From: Cellulomonas uda | GTDB taxonomy: Bacteria; Actinomycetota; Actinomycetes; Actinomycetales; Cellulomonadaceae | Length of the DNA: 36,602 nucleotides | Direction: 5' to 3' | Assembly: GCF_006538705.1 (NCBI RefSeq) | Contig: NZ_BJLP01000041.1 | Coordinates: forward strand, 1 to 36,602 | Shown here: positions 8,866 to 17,078 of the stretch, in pieces | How positions within the stretch are numbered: the first letter of the stretch is position 1 | How the letters are laid out: each line of letters begins with the position of its first letter | Position numbers and translations under genes: made by a program | The notes under the pieces: model-generated | Database searches by the model: none | What the model saw: only the letters and a program-made list of their open reading frames with translations | What the model was told of the DNA's origin: nothing

Positions 8866-9187
8866 GTGGGACGAGCTCAGCGGCGCTGAGTGCAAGTTCT
8901 GCGCGAGCAGCCACGAGCGAGTCGTCACTCGCTTCGACGCCGGTAACCGCGGCATCGGGGGAGCAATCGACTTCGGCTGGGGGACGGCGACCGCCGAGGG
9001 CCGCGACCGCTTCCTCGTCGAGCTCCAGCTCCACCAGTACGGGTCGCAGACGGTCGACGCGGGTGGCGCGGTGGTCGAGGACTTCTCCGACCCGATGGAC
9101 CTCCGGGCGAACATGAGGGTCTCGCGCGGAGCAGATGTCTGGTCCGTGGACGGCGTCCAGGTCGATGAGGTCGGGAGTGGACGGTGA
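8866..9187 (+). pseudogene. Decayed DUF6318-like lipoprotein, cassette copy B
   Basis: The frame from 8867 reads WDELSGAECKFCASSHER and continues through QVDEVGSGR to the stop at 9185-9187. It aligns along its length with the C-terminal half of the intact copy at 6147-6800, including the Cys-X2-Cys pair. The signal peptide, lipobox and proline-rich linker are missing; homology ends abruptly at 8866 against a kinase fragment on the other strand. No start codon with a signal peptide exists, so it cannot give a lipoprotein. The GTGA overlap with the next frame (9184-9187) preserves the original operon geometry. Confidence 0.75.
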
Positions 9188-9697
9188 GGCTAGGCCGGGG
9201 TTCTCTCGTGACTCCCGCGCTCACTGCAGCGCTCATCCTGGCCACCCCGACGATGTCACCGGCCTCTGAGCTGGTCGACCCGGTCAAGGACCGCATCAAC
9301 ATCACCGGCACGTTGAAGCGGTACATGGAGTACCGGGCGTGGAAGTCTCACCAGGACCCGTTGGCGGACTACGCGTATGGAGCGCACGTTCCGTACGAGT
9401 CTGTTCGGCTTCGGCATCGACGTGGTGACGTCGCCGGTGGAGTACACGTGGGACTTCGGTGACGGGCAGACCCTGACGACGACGTCGCCCGGCGGCCCGT
9501 ACCCGAACCGGGACGTGGAGCACGTCTACGAGGACACGGGGACCTTCACGGTCACGTTGACCACGGTGTGGGAGGGCAGGTACCGGGTCGACGAGGATCC
9601 GGACCACGAGTGGCGGACCATCGACGGCACGGCCCTGACGACGACGACGCTGGACCCGTTCGAGGTGACCGAGCTCCGCAGCCACCTGGTGGGGTGA
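9184..9697 (+). pseudogene. Decayed PKD-domain gene, cassette copy B
   Basis: The GTG at 9184 opens a signal-peptide-like start followed by EYRAWKSHQDPLADYAYG, matching residues of copy A up to YAY. Near 9378 the sequence jumps to ERTFRTSLFGFGIDVV in a different frame and then runs as an intact PKD domain (VEYTWDFGDG, HVYEDTGTFTVTL) to the stop at 9695-9697. Compared with copy A, about 330 bases coding the Cys-rich middle are gone and the reading frame is shifted. An unfused product could only arise by internal initiation at the ATG at 9377, without a signal peptide. No third gene follows, and this copy is probably non-functional. Confidence 0.75.
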
Positions 9698-9810
9698 CCC
9701 GCGCCGTCGCGCGGCACCCGGGGCGAGGTCCGCGGTCGTCGGGACGCGCGAGAGAGTGACGTGCCGCGGCAACGCTTCACCCGACGACGCCCGCTGCCGA
9801 CCGTAAGCAT

Positions 9811-9830
9811 GACCCCGCGAGCGCGGGGTC
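9811..9830. terminator. Perfect 8-bp hairpin before a membrane-protein gene
   Basis: GACCCCGCGAGCGCGGGGTC forms an 8-bp perfect stem with a 4-base loop. It could terminate leftover transcription from the decayed cassette or act in the 5' leader of the gene at 9856, whose ribosome site begins 15 bases downstream. There is no T-run. Confidence 0.4.
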
Positions 9831-9855
9831 TGGCCCACGCGCCCGAGGAGCACCC

Positions 9856-10671
9856 GTGTCCACCGACCAGCCGACCCCGACGACACCGGCCGGTCCGGGC
9901 TATCCGTCCGTCCCCGCGGGGTACCCGCCTGCGGCTCCGGGGTACCCGCCTGCGGCGGCCGGCTACCCGCCGGCACCGGGCTACCCGCCTGCCGCCCCGG
10001 GCTACCCGCCAGCTCCCGGCTACCCGGCTGCGCCCGCGGGCTACCCGCAGGGCCCGCTGCCGCCCGGGTACGGAGCAGCGATGGAGCAGGGTCCGCGCAA
10101 GTACGACCGGCTCGCGATCGCGGCCTTCGTGCTCAGCATCATCGGCGGGACGCTGCTCGCCCTGATCCTCGGGATCGCGGCGCTGACGCGCACGCGCGAC
10201 GGCCGGACCAAGGGCCGCGGCCTGGCGATCGCGTCGCTGGCGATCTCGCTGGCGTGGGTGCTCGGCGCGCTCGTCGTGGTGTCGATGCAGAACGCGAAGG
10301 AACCGACGTCGGCGTACATGGTGGGCGACTGCGTGCAGGTGAGCTCCGGCGCGGCGGCGAACCTCGACGGCAGCGACGCGCCGACCCTGCCGCGTGTGGA
10401 GTGCACGGTGCCGCACAACGGTGAGGTGTACGCGACGAAGCAGATCCCGGCGGGGTCCTACCCGGGTGTGGACGAGGTCGAGCAGGATGCGGAGTCGTTC
10501 TGCCTCCAGCGGTTCGAGCGGTTCGTGGGGGTGGGGTACGACGACTCGCAGCTGCAGGTCTTCTACGTCTACCCGCAGAAGGGTGGCTGGTACGCGGGCG
10601 ACCGCGACGTGGCGTGCGTGGTGCTGGACGGGGTCGACGTCACGGGGACGCTGCAGAACGCCGGCCGGTAG
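9856..10671 (+). CDS. Proline-rich DUF4190 / septum-formation-like membrane protein
   Basis: This is a 271-residue protein starting at GTG 9856, with GAGGAG at 9845-9850. Residues 1-75 are a cytoplasmic tail of imperfect GYPPAAP repeats. Two membrane helices follow at about 88-110 (IAAFVLSIIGGTLLALILGI) and 120-145, arranged as in DUF4190 proteins. The C-terminal extracytoplasmic part (about 150-271) has the pattern of the 'septum formation' domain: YMVGDCVQV, then PRVECTVPHNGEVY, and two more cysteines (FCLQRF, DVACVV). Such proteins are common in actinobacteria and their role is poorly defined. It is a stand-alone gene between decayed cassette B and a convergent gene. Confidence 0.85.
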   Translation: MSTDQPTPTTPAGPGYPSVPAGYPPAAPGYPPAAAGYPPAPGYPPAAPGYPPAPGYPAAPAGYPQGPLPPGYGAAMEQGPRKYDRLAIAAFVLSIIGGTLLALILGIAALTRTRDGRTKGRGLAIASLAISLAWVLGALVVVSMQNAKEPTSAYMVGDCVQVSSGAAANLDGSDAPTLPRVECTVPHNGEVYATKQIPAGSYPGVDEVEQDAESFCLQRFERFVGVGYDDSQLQVFYVYPQKGGWYAGDRDVACVVLDGVDVTGTLQNAGR

Positions 10672-10698
10672 TCGCCGCGGGGCCGAGCGGGCCCGGGC

Positions 10699-11700
10699 TC
10701 AGGGCGCGGGGATCCGGGTGACGGTGAACGGCTCGGGGGTCCCGCCCGCGGAGCGGGTCGCGAACTGGCTGTTCACGACGAGCAGGCTGTGCCCGGCGCG
10801 CGCGGCGGTCGTCGGGTCGTCGAACGACGCGTCGAGGGTGCGGGACACGACGGTGCCGGAGCCGAGGTCCCGGTCGAGGCGCACGGTCGCGATGCCGGGT
10901 GCGCCGGTGGTCCACTCGACGGCGTACAGCCGGCGTCCGTCGAGCAGCAGGCCGTCGCCGGCGACGGCGTCGTCGCCGAGGTCGACGCTCTCGACGCTCC
11001 CGTCGGTCAGCCCGACCCGGAACAGCTCGGACGTGGGCGTCTTGGCGACGATCGCGTACCGGCCGTCGCGTGAGACGACGATGCCGTTGGCGTTGATCTC
11101 CTGGTCGTAGGTGAACGCGGTGCCCTCGAACGAGACGACGGGCGTCAGCGGCTCGGTGCCGGTGGTGCGGCGCTCGCGCCCGTCGATCCGGTAGAGCACG
11201 GGCCGCATCGAGTCCGTGACGTAGACGTCGCCGTGCGGGCCGACGGCGAGGTCGTTGACGAACGTGGGCGACCCGTCCTGCTCGACCTCCCAGGACCCGG
11301 TCAGGTCACCGGTCCGCAGGTCGTACGCCCACACACGGCCGGTGAACCCGCCGGCGACGAGCAGGGTGGTGCGGTCGACCTTGAGGCCGACGGCCATGGT
11401 CCGGCCGTCCTCGCCGCCGGGCAGGAAAGGTGTGGCGGTCGGCTCGTCGAGGTCGCCGCGGTAGATCGTGCCGTCGGTGGTGCTGCTGACGTAGAAGTCG
11501 TCGCCGTGCGTGGCGATGCCCTCGGGGTACACGTCGTCGGCCGCGGGTCCGGCGGGGTCCAGCAGGTACGTCGTCGGGCGGTGCGCGCCACCGGGCTGGC
11601 CCGGTCCGTGCGGCCCGGGCCCGTGCGCGGACGCCGGGACGGCGGCGAGCATCGTGAGCACGACGGCGGTGGCGAGGGAGGTCGTCAGGCTGGATCGCAT
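10699..11700 (-). CDS. Secreted six-bladed beta-propeller (SMP-30/gluconolactonase-like)
   Basis: This is a 333-residue exported protein. ATG 11700-11698 is preceded by AGGGGTG and begins a Sec signal ending in VPASAHGPG. The mature part has NHL/SMP-30-like propeller repeats: YPEGIATHGDDFYVSSTTDG, FVNDLAVGPHGDVYVTDS and INANGIVVSRDGRYAIV. The NDLAV and NANGI elements sit where SMP-30-like enzymes and strictosidine-synthase-like proteins carry their metal ligands. Enzymatic function cannot be assigned; a lactonase or a binding propeller are both possible. It is transcribed convergently with the gene at 9856 (27 bases between stops) and divergently from the PadR gene. Confidence 0.8.
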   Translation of the reverse strand: MRSSLTTSLATAVVLTMLAAVPASAHGPGPHGPGQPGGAHRPTTYLLDPAGPAADDVYPEGIATHGDDFYVSSTTDGTIYRGDLDEPTATPFLPGGEDGRTMAVGLKVDRTTLLVAGGFTGRVWAYDLRTGDLTGSWEVEQDGSPTFVNDLAVGPHGDVYVTDSMRPVLYRIDGRERRTTGTEPLTPVVSFEGTAFTYDQEINANGIVVSRDGRYAIVAKTPTSELFRVGLTDGSVESVDLGDDAVAGDGLLLDGRRLYAVEWTTGAPGIATVRLDRDLGSGTVVSRTLDASFDDPTTAARAGHSLLVVNSQFATRSAGGTPEPFTVTRIPAP

Positions 11701-11847
11701 CGGTGCACCCCTGCGGCGGGGTCGGGCGTCTCACCGGGCGTGGGCCCCCCGCCGTCGCCCCCGGGAGTGCGCGGTCGATTCGGACGAACCGGCGCGAGGC
11801 CCACTGTATGGACAGGAGGTGCCGAGGTCCAGGCCACTATCCGCACC

Positions 11848-11869
11848 GTGTATACCCGGTGTGTATAGT
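11848..11869 (+). promoter_or_regulatory. PadR promoter with repeated GTGTATA, candidate autoregulatory operator
   Basis: GTGTATA occurs at 11848-11854 and again at 11861-11867, 13 bases apart. The second copy overlaps a TATAGT -10 box (11864-11869). The GTG start at 11877 lies 7 bases downstream, so the mRNA would be leaderless. A bound PadR protein here would block polymerase. The AT-rich repeat stands out strongly in this GC-rich sequence. Confidence 0.5.
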
Positions 11870-11876
11870 ACGGGCC

Positions 11877-12404
11877 GTGAGCATCGGACCAGCCCTCCTC
11901 GGGCTCCTGCAGACCGGACCGCGTCACGGCTACGACCTGAAGCGCGCGTACGACGACCGCTTCGGACAGGACCGGCCGTTGGCGTACGGGCAGGTGTACG
12001 CGACCCTGGCGCGCCTGCTGAAGAACGGCCTCGTCGAGGTCGAGCTCGAGCCCGGGGACGGACCGGACCGCAAGCGGTACGCGATCACCGACGCGGGAGT
12101 GAGCGACGTCGAGGCGTGGCTGACCAGCCCGGAGAAGCCCGAGCCGTACCTGCACAGCGCGCTGTACACCAAGGTCGTCCTCGCGGTGCTCACCGGACGC
12201 GACGGGGCCGACGTCCTCGACACCCAGCGCGCCGAGCACCTGCGGCTCATGCGGGAGCTCACGCGGCGCAAGGCCGAGGGCGACCTCGCCGACCAGCTCG
12301 TGTGCGACCACGCCCTGTTCCACCTCGAGGCGGACCTGCGCTGGCTGGAGCTCACCGCCGCGCGCCTCGACCAGCTCGCCACCGACCTGAGGGGGACCGC
12401 GTGA
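11877..12404 (+). CDS. PadR-family transcriptional regulator
   Basis: This is a 175-residue regulator. GTG 11877 is chosen because it begins exactly at the family start, SIGPALLGLLQTGPRHGYDL, and is 7 bases from a -10 box; the frame is open further upstream but reads through the promoter. The N-terminal winged helix (residues 1-80) has the PadR hallmarks HGYDLKRAYDDRF, GQVYATLARLLKNGLVEVE and the wing DRKRYAITDAG. The C-terminal helical part (about 95-175) would be the dimerisation domain. It overlaps the ABC ATPase gene as GTGA, so it is the first gene of a three-gene operon. PadR proteins in this arrangement usually repress their own transporter operon and respond to a small compound. The ligand is unknown. 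Confidence 0.9.
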   Translation: MSIGPALLGLLQTGPRHGYDLKRAYDDRFGQDRPLAYGQVYATLARLLKNGLVEVELEPGDGPDRKRYAITDAGVSDVEAWLTSPEKPEPYLHSALYTKVVLAVLTGRDGADVLDTQRAEHLRLMRELTRRKAEGDLADQLVCDHALFHLEADLRWLELTAARLDQLATDLRGTA

Positions 12405-13123
12405 CCGCCGCACCGCTGACCACCGACGCCACCACCCCGCCCGCGCCCGCAGGCCCGCTGCTCGTCGCACGCGACCTGCACGTCGCGTTCGGCCCGACGA
12501 CCGCGCTCGCGGGCGCGTCGCTCGAGGTCGACGGCGGGGAGATCCTCGCGCTCATGGGCCCGTCCGGGTCCGGGAAGTCGACCCTCCTGCACTGCCTCGC
12601 GGGAATCCTGCGTCCCGACGACGGCACGGTCGCCTTCGAGGGGCGGGACGTCACCGCGATGTCCGATGCCGAGCGCAGCGCGCTGCGCCGGTCCGAGTAC
12701 GGCTTCGTGTTCCAGTTCGGCCAGCTCGTACCCGAGCTGACGTGCGAGGAGAACGTCGCGCTGCCGCTGCGCCTCGCGGGCGTCGCGCGCCGGGAAGCCC
12801 ACAGCACGGCGCGCGAGTGGCTCGACCGGCTGGAGGTGCCCGACATCGCCCGCAAGCGTCCGGGCCAGGTCTCGGGCGGGCAGGCGCAGCGCGCCGCGGT
12901 CGCACGCGCGCTCGTCACGCGACCGCGCGTGGTGTTCGCCGACGAGCCGACCGGCGCGCTCGACTCGCTGAACGGTGAGCGGGTCATGCAGCTGTTCGTC
13001 GCTGCGGCGCGCGAGACCGGCGCGGCCGTGGTGCTCGTGACGCACGAGCCGCGCGTCGCCGCGTACTCCGACCGCGAGGCCGTCGTGCGCGACGGTCGCG
13101 TGCGCGAGCAGGTGCGCGCATGA
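12401..13123 (+). CDS. MacB/LolD-type ABC transporter ATP-binding protein
   Basis: This is a 240-residue ATPase starting at GTG 12401 inside the stop of the PadR gene. Visible motifs: Walker A GPSGSGKST at residues 53-61, Q-loop in FVFQFGQLVPELT, signature SGGQAQR near 158, Walker B VVFADEP followed by TGALDS, and H-loop VTHEPR. The LVPELTCEENVALPLRLAG region is typical of ATPases that pair with FtsX-type permeases. The permease gene follows with an ATGA overlap. Such transporters usually act as mechanotransmission or efflux systems for peptides, antibiotics or lipids. The substrate is not identifiable; regulation is probably by the adjacent PadR protein. Confidence 0.93.
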   Translation: MTAAPLTTDATTPPAPAGPLLVARDLHVAFGPTTALAGASLEVDGGEILALMGPSGSGKSTLLHCLAGILRPDDGTVAFEGRDVTAMSDAERSALRRSEYGFVFQFGQLVPELTCEENVALPLRLAGVARREAHSTAREWLDRLEVPDIARKRPGQVSGGQAQRAAVARALVTRPRVVFADEPTGALDSLNGERVMQLFVAAARETGAAVVLVTHEPRVAAYSDREAVVRDGRVREQVRA

Positions 13124-15399
13124 GGCGAGGGCGCAGCAGCTGGCGCTCCGACCTCGTGCTCGGGGTGCGGATGAGCGTGACCGGGGGACGATCGGGCTGG
13201 GCGCGGCTCGCGCTCGTCGCGACGGGCGTCGGGATCGGGGTGGCGATGCTCCTGCTCGTCGCGTCGGTGCCCACGGTTCTCGACATGCGTGTCACGCGCG
13301 ACGCCGCGCGCTCGCCCGGGACGGAGGCGACGGTGCGCGGCGACGACACGCTGCTGGTCAAGCGCATCACGTCGCAGGTCGGCGACGAGCTCGTCGTCGG
13401 GAACCTGCTGCAGCCCGAGGGTGAGCGCGCGCCGCTGCCCCCCGGCGCCGACCGGGTCCTCGCGCCGGGGGAGGCGCTGCTGTCACCCGCGCTCCTGCGG
13501 GTGCTCCGGGACGACGAAAGGGGCCTGCTCGAGGGTCGTTGGGGCCAGCGGATCGTCGGGACCATCGGCGACGACGGGCTCGTCGGATCCCAGGAGCTGC
13601 GGTTCTACCTGGGCACGGACCAGCTGACCGAGAACACGGCCCTGCGGGTCACGGACTTCGGCCGCTCGCGCGGCGTCGGCGGGTCCGACCCCATGCTGAT
13701 GCTGTTCGCGCTCGTCGGGCTCACCGGCATGCTCGTGCCCGTCGCCGGGTTCATCGCGACCGCCGTCCGGTTCGGCGGGGAGGCCCGTGACCGCCGCCTC
13801 GCCGCGGTCCGGCTCGTCGGCGCGGACGCCGCGACGACCCGTCGGATCGCCGCGGGTGAGACGCTCGTCGGCGGGGTCGCGGGCGTGCTCGTCGGCGGTG
13901 CGCTGTTCGCGGCGCTCCGCGTCCTGGGCCCGCAGGTCGTACCGCCGTCGCTGTCGTTCCACGGCGCGGACCTGCGCCCCTCGCCGGTGCTGGCCGCCCT
14001 CGTGGTCGTGCTCGTCCCCGTCGCGTCGGTGCTCGTCACCCGGTCCGCGCTGCGCCACGTCGTCGTCGAGCCGCTCGGTGTGGTGCGCCGCGCCGCGACG
14101 GTCGAGCGGCGGCTGTGGTGGCGCGTCGCCGTGCCGGCGGTCGGCCTCGCGCTCATGCTCGGCCCGCTGCTCGTCGGCGGCACCGACGCGTTCGTCGACG
14201 CGCAGGTCGTCGTGCTGCTCGGCATGGTCTGCCTGCTCGCGGGGGTCGCGCTGCTGCTGCCGTGGCTGCTCGACCTCACGGTGCGCCACCTGCGGCCCGG
14301 CGCGCTCGCATGGGACCTCGCGGTGCGACGCCTCCAGCACGAGAGCGGCACCGCGGTGCGGGCCGTCTCCGCGGTCGTCGTGTCCGTCGCCTCGCTCATC
14401 GCCGTGCACGGCCTGCTCGGCGCCGAGTCGGGCACGCCCGGTTACGAGGGCGACCGGTACGAGGCCGTCGTGCACAGCGACGTGACCCGCCCCGAGGGCG
14501 CCCGGCTGGCACCCGCGCTCGCCGACATCCCCGGCGTCCTCGACGTCGAGACCCGCATCCTGACCCGGGCGCACGCCGTCGAGGGCGGCGACGAGGTCCC
14601 CGTCGTCGTCGCGAGCTGCGCCTGGATCATCGCCGAGACCGGCGTCACCGAGTGCGCCGACGGCGACGTCGTGGTCCTCGTGCCCGACGGCTCGCAGGCG
14701 CCCGACCTCGGCACCGCGTACGTGCTCGGCGGGGCCGGCGCCTCGACGTGGACCCTGCCGACGAGCGCCGTGACGGCCCGGACCAGCGACCCGCAGCTCG
14801 TCGGCGCACCCGCGTCCGTCAACGTCACCCCCGCCGCCCTCGGCGACGCGGTCGTCGTGCCGACGGGCGTCTACGACGACGGCGTCGTCACGGTCGGGCT
14901 CGACCGGGCCGTGCCGGACGTGGCCGAGCACGTGCGGACCACGGTGGCGAACCTCGACCCCACGGCCGACATGTACGTCAACGACCCCGAGGCCGTGGGA
15001 TCGATGGTCGTGGCGATCCGCCAGGGCCTGCTGCTCGGCACGGTCGCGCTCCTCGTGGTCGTCGGCGCCAGCCTCCTCGTCACGGTCGCCGAGCAGCTCC
15101 GCGAGCGCCGCCGCCCCCTCGCCGTGCTCGTGGCGTTCGGCGTGCGGCGACGCGTGCTCGGCCTGTCCGTCCTGTTCCAGGTGGCGGTCCCCGTGGCGAT
15201 CGGGCTGGTGCTCGCGGTCGCCGTGGGCATCGGGCTCGCCGTGGTCCTGCAGTCCGGGACCAGCACGCCCTTGAGCATCGACCTGGCCGGGGTGGGCGTC
15301 ACCGCCGGTGGGGCCGCGGTCGTCGTGCTGCTCGCGACCGCCACGCTCCTGCCGCTGCTGGGCCGCGTCACCCGCCCCGCGGGCCTGCAGGGGGAGTGA
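13120..15399 (+). CDS. FtsX-like ABC transporter permease
   Basis: This is a 759-residue permease coupled by ATGA to its ATPase gene. It has an N-terminal membrane helix (about 25-50), a short extracytoplasmic region, then a first FtsX-type block of helices (about 185-300) and a central helix cluster at about 345-400. A large extracytoplasmic domain (about 450-630) follows, and a second FtsX block spans about 640-755 (LLLGTVALLVVVGASLLV, then RRRPLAVLVAFGVRRR, then the last two helices). The duplicated FtsX fold in one chain suggests it works as a pseudo-dimer with two copies of the ATPase. An 11-bp direct repeat brackets its stop codon, close to the left edge of cassette copy C. Confidence 0.88.
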   Translation: MRRGRSSWRSDLVLGVRMSVTGGRSGWARLALVATGVGIGVAMLLLVASVPTVLDMRVTRDAARSPGTEATVRGDDTLLVKRITSQVGDELVVGNLLQPEGERAPLPPGADRVLAPGEALLSPALLRVLRDDERGLLEGRWGQRIVGTIGDDGLVGSQELRFYLGTDQLTENTALRVTDFGRSRGVGGSDPMLMLFALVGLTGMLVPVAGFIATAVRFGGEARDRRLAAVRLVGADAATTRRIAAGETLVGGVAGVLVGGALFAALRVLGPQVVPPSLSFHGADLRPSPVLAALVVVLVPVASVLVTRSALRHVVVEPLGVVRRAATVERRLWWRVAVPAVGLALMLGPLLVGGTDAFVDAQVVVLLGMVCLLAGVALLLPWLLDLTVRHLRPGALAWDLAVRRLQHESGTAVRAVSAVVVSVASLIAVHGLLGAESGTPGYEGDRYEAVVHSDVTRPEGARLAPALADIPGVLDVETRILTRAHAVEGGDEVPVVVASCAWIIAETGVTECADGDVVVLVPDGSQAPDLGTAYVLGGAGASTWTLPTSAVTARTSDPQLVGAPASVNVTPAALGDAVVVPTGVYDDGVVTVGLDRAVPDVAEHVRTTVANLDPTADMYVNDPEAVGSMVVAIRQGLLLGTVALLVVVGASLLVTVAEQLRERRRPLAVLVAFGVRRRVLGLSVLFQVAVPVAIGLVLAVAVGIGLAVVLQSGTSTPLSIDLAGVGVTAGGAAVVVLLATATLLPLLGRVTRPAGLQGE

Positions 15400-15410
15400 C
15401 CTGCAGGGGG
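15384..15410. repeat. 11-bp direct repeat at the permease stop codon
   Basis: CCTGCAGGGGG occurs at 15384-15394 and 15400-15410, one copy on each side of the permease stop codon, and the second copy runs on into a G-tract. It lies about 20 bases left of the start of homology to cassette copy A and may mark the duplication edge. Confidence 0.45.
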
Positions 15411-15431
15411 GGGTGAGCCGTGCAGCGGGTG

Positions 15432-15501
15432 TCGGACGGGCGCCCACGACCGTGTGGACGACCGCGGTCGAGCACTGGTCGATCTGTGTAGTTTCATCCC
15501 C
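15432..15501 (+). promoter_or_regulatory. Promoter block of cassette copy C
   Basis: Bases 15432-15458 are identical to 6077-6103 of copy A. TGTAGT at 15487-15492 stands 9 bases before the ATG, as TGTACT does in copy A. There is no Shine-Dalgarno sequence, so a leaderless or near-leaderless transcript is likely. Between these two conserved parts the sequences differ. Confidence 0.5.
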
Positions 15502-16155
15502 ATGCGATCGAGGGGGAGCCGGGCGTGCGGCCTTGTGCTGGTCGGAGCGCTCGCGCTGGCCGGCTGCACGTCCGAGGGTGCGGCCAAGACGGCGACGGCG
15601 ACGACGAGCTCGGCGGCACCTGCGCCGTCACCCACGCCCACCCCGTCACCGACCCCCACGCCCACCCCGGCCCCGAGCGCGGCGCCGACGTCGGGTCCTG
15701 ACCAGGACGTCTCGACGCCCCCGGCGCGCCCGGCCGCTCTCGACGGCCCAGCCACCGAGGACAATGCGATCGCCGTCGCCAAGTACTTCACAGCGCTGTA
15801 CACGTACATCGTCGCGACGGGGGACTACGCCGAGTGGGATGCACTGAGCGGCGCTGACTGCGGCTATTGCGCCAGTGGGCGTGAGAGCGCCGAGGAGGTG
15901 CATGACGCGGGCAACCACGGCACAGGCGGTGCCGTGGACATCGGGTTCGGATCGGCGGCAGCACGGCAAGACGGCACCTTCGTCGCTAGCGTGCAGTTCA
16001 CCGAGTACCCCTCCCAGACCGTGGCCGCCGACGGAACCGTCGTCGAGGACTTTCCCGACACGCTCCAGCTCAAGGCGACGATGGTCCTGTCGCGCGCTGG
16101 GGACGGGTGGACGGTGGAGGCTGTCCAGGTCGACGAGTTCAGCCCAGAGACATGA
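15502..16155 (+). CDS. DUF6318-like lipoprotein, cassette copy C
   Basis: This is a 217-residue paralogue, the same length as copy A. ATG 15502 gives the signal CGLVLVGALALAGC with lipobox LAGC, a Pro/Thr/Ser linker, and the core EWDALSGADCGYCASGRE with the conserved Cys-X2-Cys pair. The C-terminus, VQVDEFSPET, corresponds to copy A. Changes relative to A cluster in the linker and around the residues after the Cys pair, while the signal peptide is nearly unchanged. It overlaps the PKD gene as ATGA. As for copy A, the DUF6318 name is from memory and the function is unknown. Confidence 0.8.
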   Translation: MRSRGSRACGLVLVGALALAGCTSEGAAKTATATTSSAAPAPSPTPTPSPTPTPTPAPSAAPTSGPDQDVSTPPARPAALDGPATEDNAIAVAKYFTALYTYIVATGDYAEWDALSGADCGYCASGRESAEEVHDAGNHGTGGAVDIGFGSAAARQDGTFVASVQFTEYPSQTVAADGTVVEDFPDTLQLKATMVLSRAGDGWTVEAVQVDEFSPET

Positions 16156-16988
16156 GGTTCCGAAGGCCGCCCGCGGTCGGGGTGATCTGCCTGGCGGCGC
16201 TTCTCGTCCTGACGACACCAGCGCACGCCAAGACACGAGTGGACCTGGGCGAGGACGAGGTGGGTCTCTCTGACACCCTCGATCGCTATCGCGAGTACCG
16301 CTCGTGGAAGGCGCGCAAGAACCCGTTGGTGGACTACGCGTACGCGCGGCTGTGCAACGTGGACTCGCAGCACCTGGAGTCGGACATCGACGGAGAGTGC
16401 TCGCCGCCGAACGGCACCGTCGTGCTCCCCGGGTGCGACGAGGACGAGCCGGTCATGCCGTTGTGGCGCCGGACCCGCGTGACGGTGCGTTCACCGTGGT
16501 CGAACTGGGAGATGCGGATCGGGTGGGCCTGCCCTGACGACCTGCTCCCGCAGCTCACGCGGGCCGACTTCCGCCGGCTGACGATCGAGCCGACCGCGAC
16601 GCACCGTCAGCCCGGCGCGCGCGGGACGGTGCTGGTGAACAAGGGGATCATCGGGTGGGTCGAGCCCGACGAGCGCACGTTCCGCACGAGCCTGCTCGAC
16701 TACGGGATCGACGTGGTGACGTGGCCCGTCGAGTACACGTGGGAGTTCGGTGACGGTCACACCCTGACGACGACCTCACCGGGTGGCCCGTACCCGAACC
16801 GGGACGTCGAGCACGTCTACGAGCAGACCGGCATGTTCACGGTCACGCTGACCACGGTGTGGGAGGGCAAGTACCGGGTCGACGAGGACGAGGACCACGA
16901 GTGGCGTGCCATCGACGGCACGGCGCTCACGACGGCGACGCTGGCGCCGTTCGAGGTCACCGAGCTGCGGGGCCACCTCGTCGGCTGA
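16152..16988 (+). CDS. Secreted Cys-rich PKD-domain protein, cassette copy C
   Basis: This is a 278-residue paralogue of the copy A protein. ATG 16152 lies within the lipoprotein stop (ATGA) and opens a signal peptide ending TTPAHAKT. The Cys-rich middle (YRSWKARKNPLVDYAYARLC, GEC, PGC, WACPDDLL) is intact, and the PKD part reads VEYTWEFGDG and HVYEQTGMFTVTLTTVW. Nearly all differences from copy A fall in the signal peptide, the first 20 mature residues and one surface-like stretch after WACPDDLL; the rest is almost unchanged even at DNA level. This suggests recent duplication or gene conversion. The partner gene at 17079 is broken, so this copy would work without the third protein or with that of copy A. 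Confidence 0.82.
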   Translation: MRFRRPPAVGVICLAALLVLTTPAHAKTRVDLGEDEVGLSDTLDRYREYRSWKARKNPLVDYAYARLCNVDSQHLESDIDGECSPPNGTVVLPGCDEDEPVMPLWRRTRVTVRSPWSNWEMRIGWACPDDLLPQLTRADFRRLTIEPTATHRQPGARGTVLVNKGIIGWVEPDERTFRTSLLDYGIDVVTWPVEYTWEFGDGHTLTTTSPGGPYPNRDVEHVYEQTGMFTVTLTTVWEGKYRVDEDEDHEWRAIDGTALTTATLAPFEVTELRGHLVG

Positions 16989-17078
16989 GACCGCGGACCC
17001 GCCGTGACGTGCCCAGGGCTGCGCGACCGATCCGGGAGGAACGGCACGCAACGCACGTCGCCCTGGCTACCCTGACGT

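Noticed and set aside
13483..15447. A long minus-strand frame opposite the FtsX-like permease
   Set aside because: It is low-complexity (Asp/Glu/His/Arg-rich) with no recognisable motif, and is the complement of a well-supported membrane protein gene.
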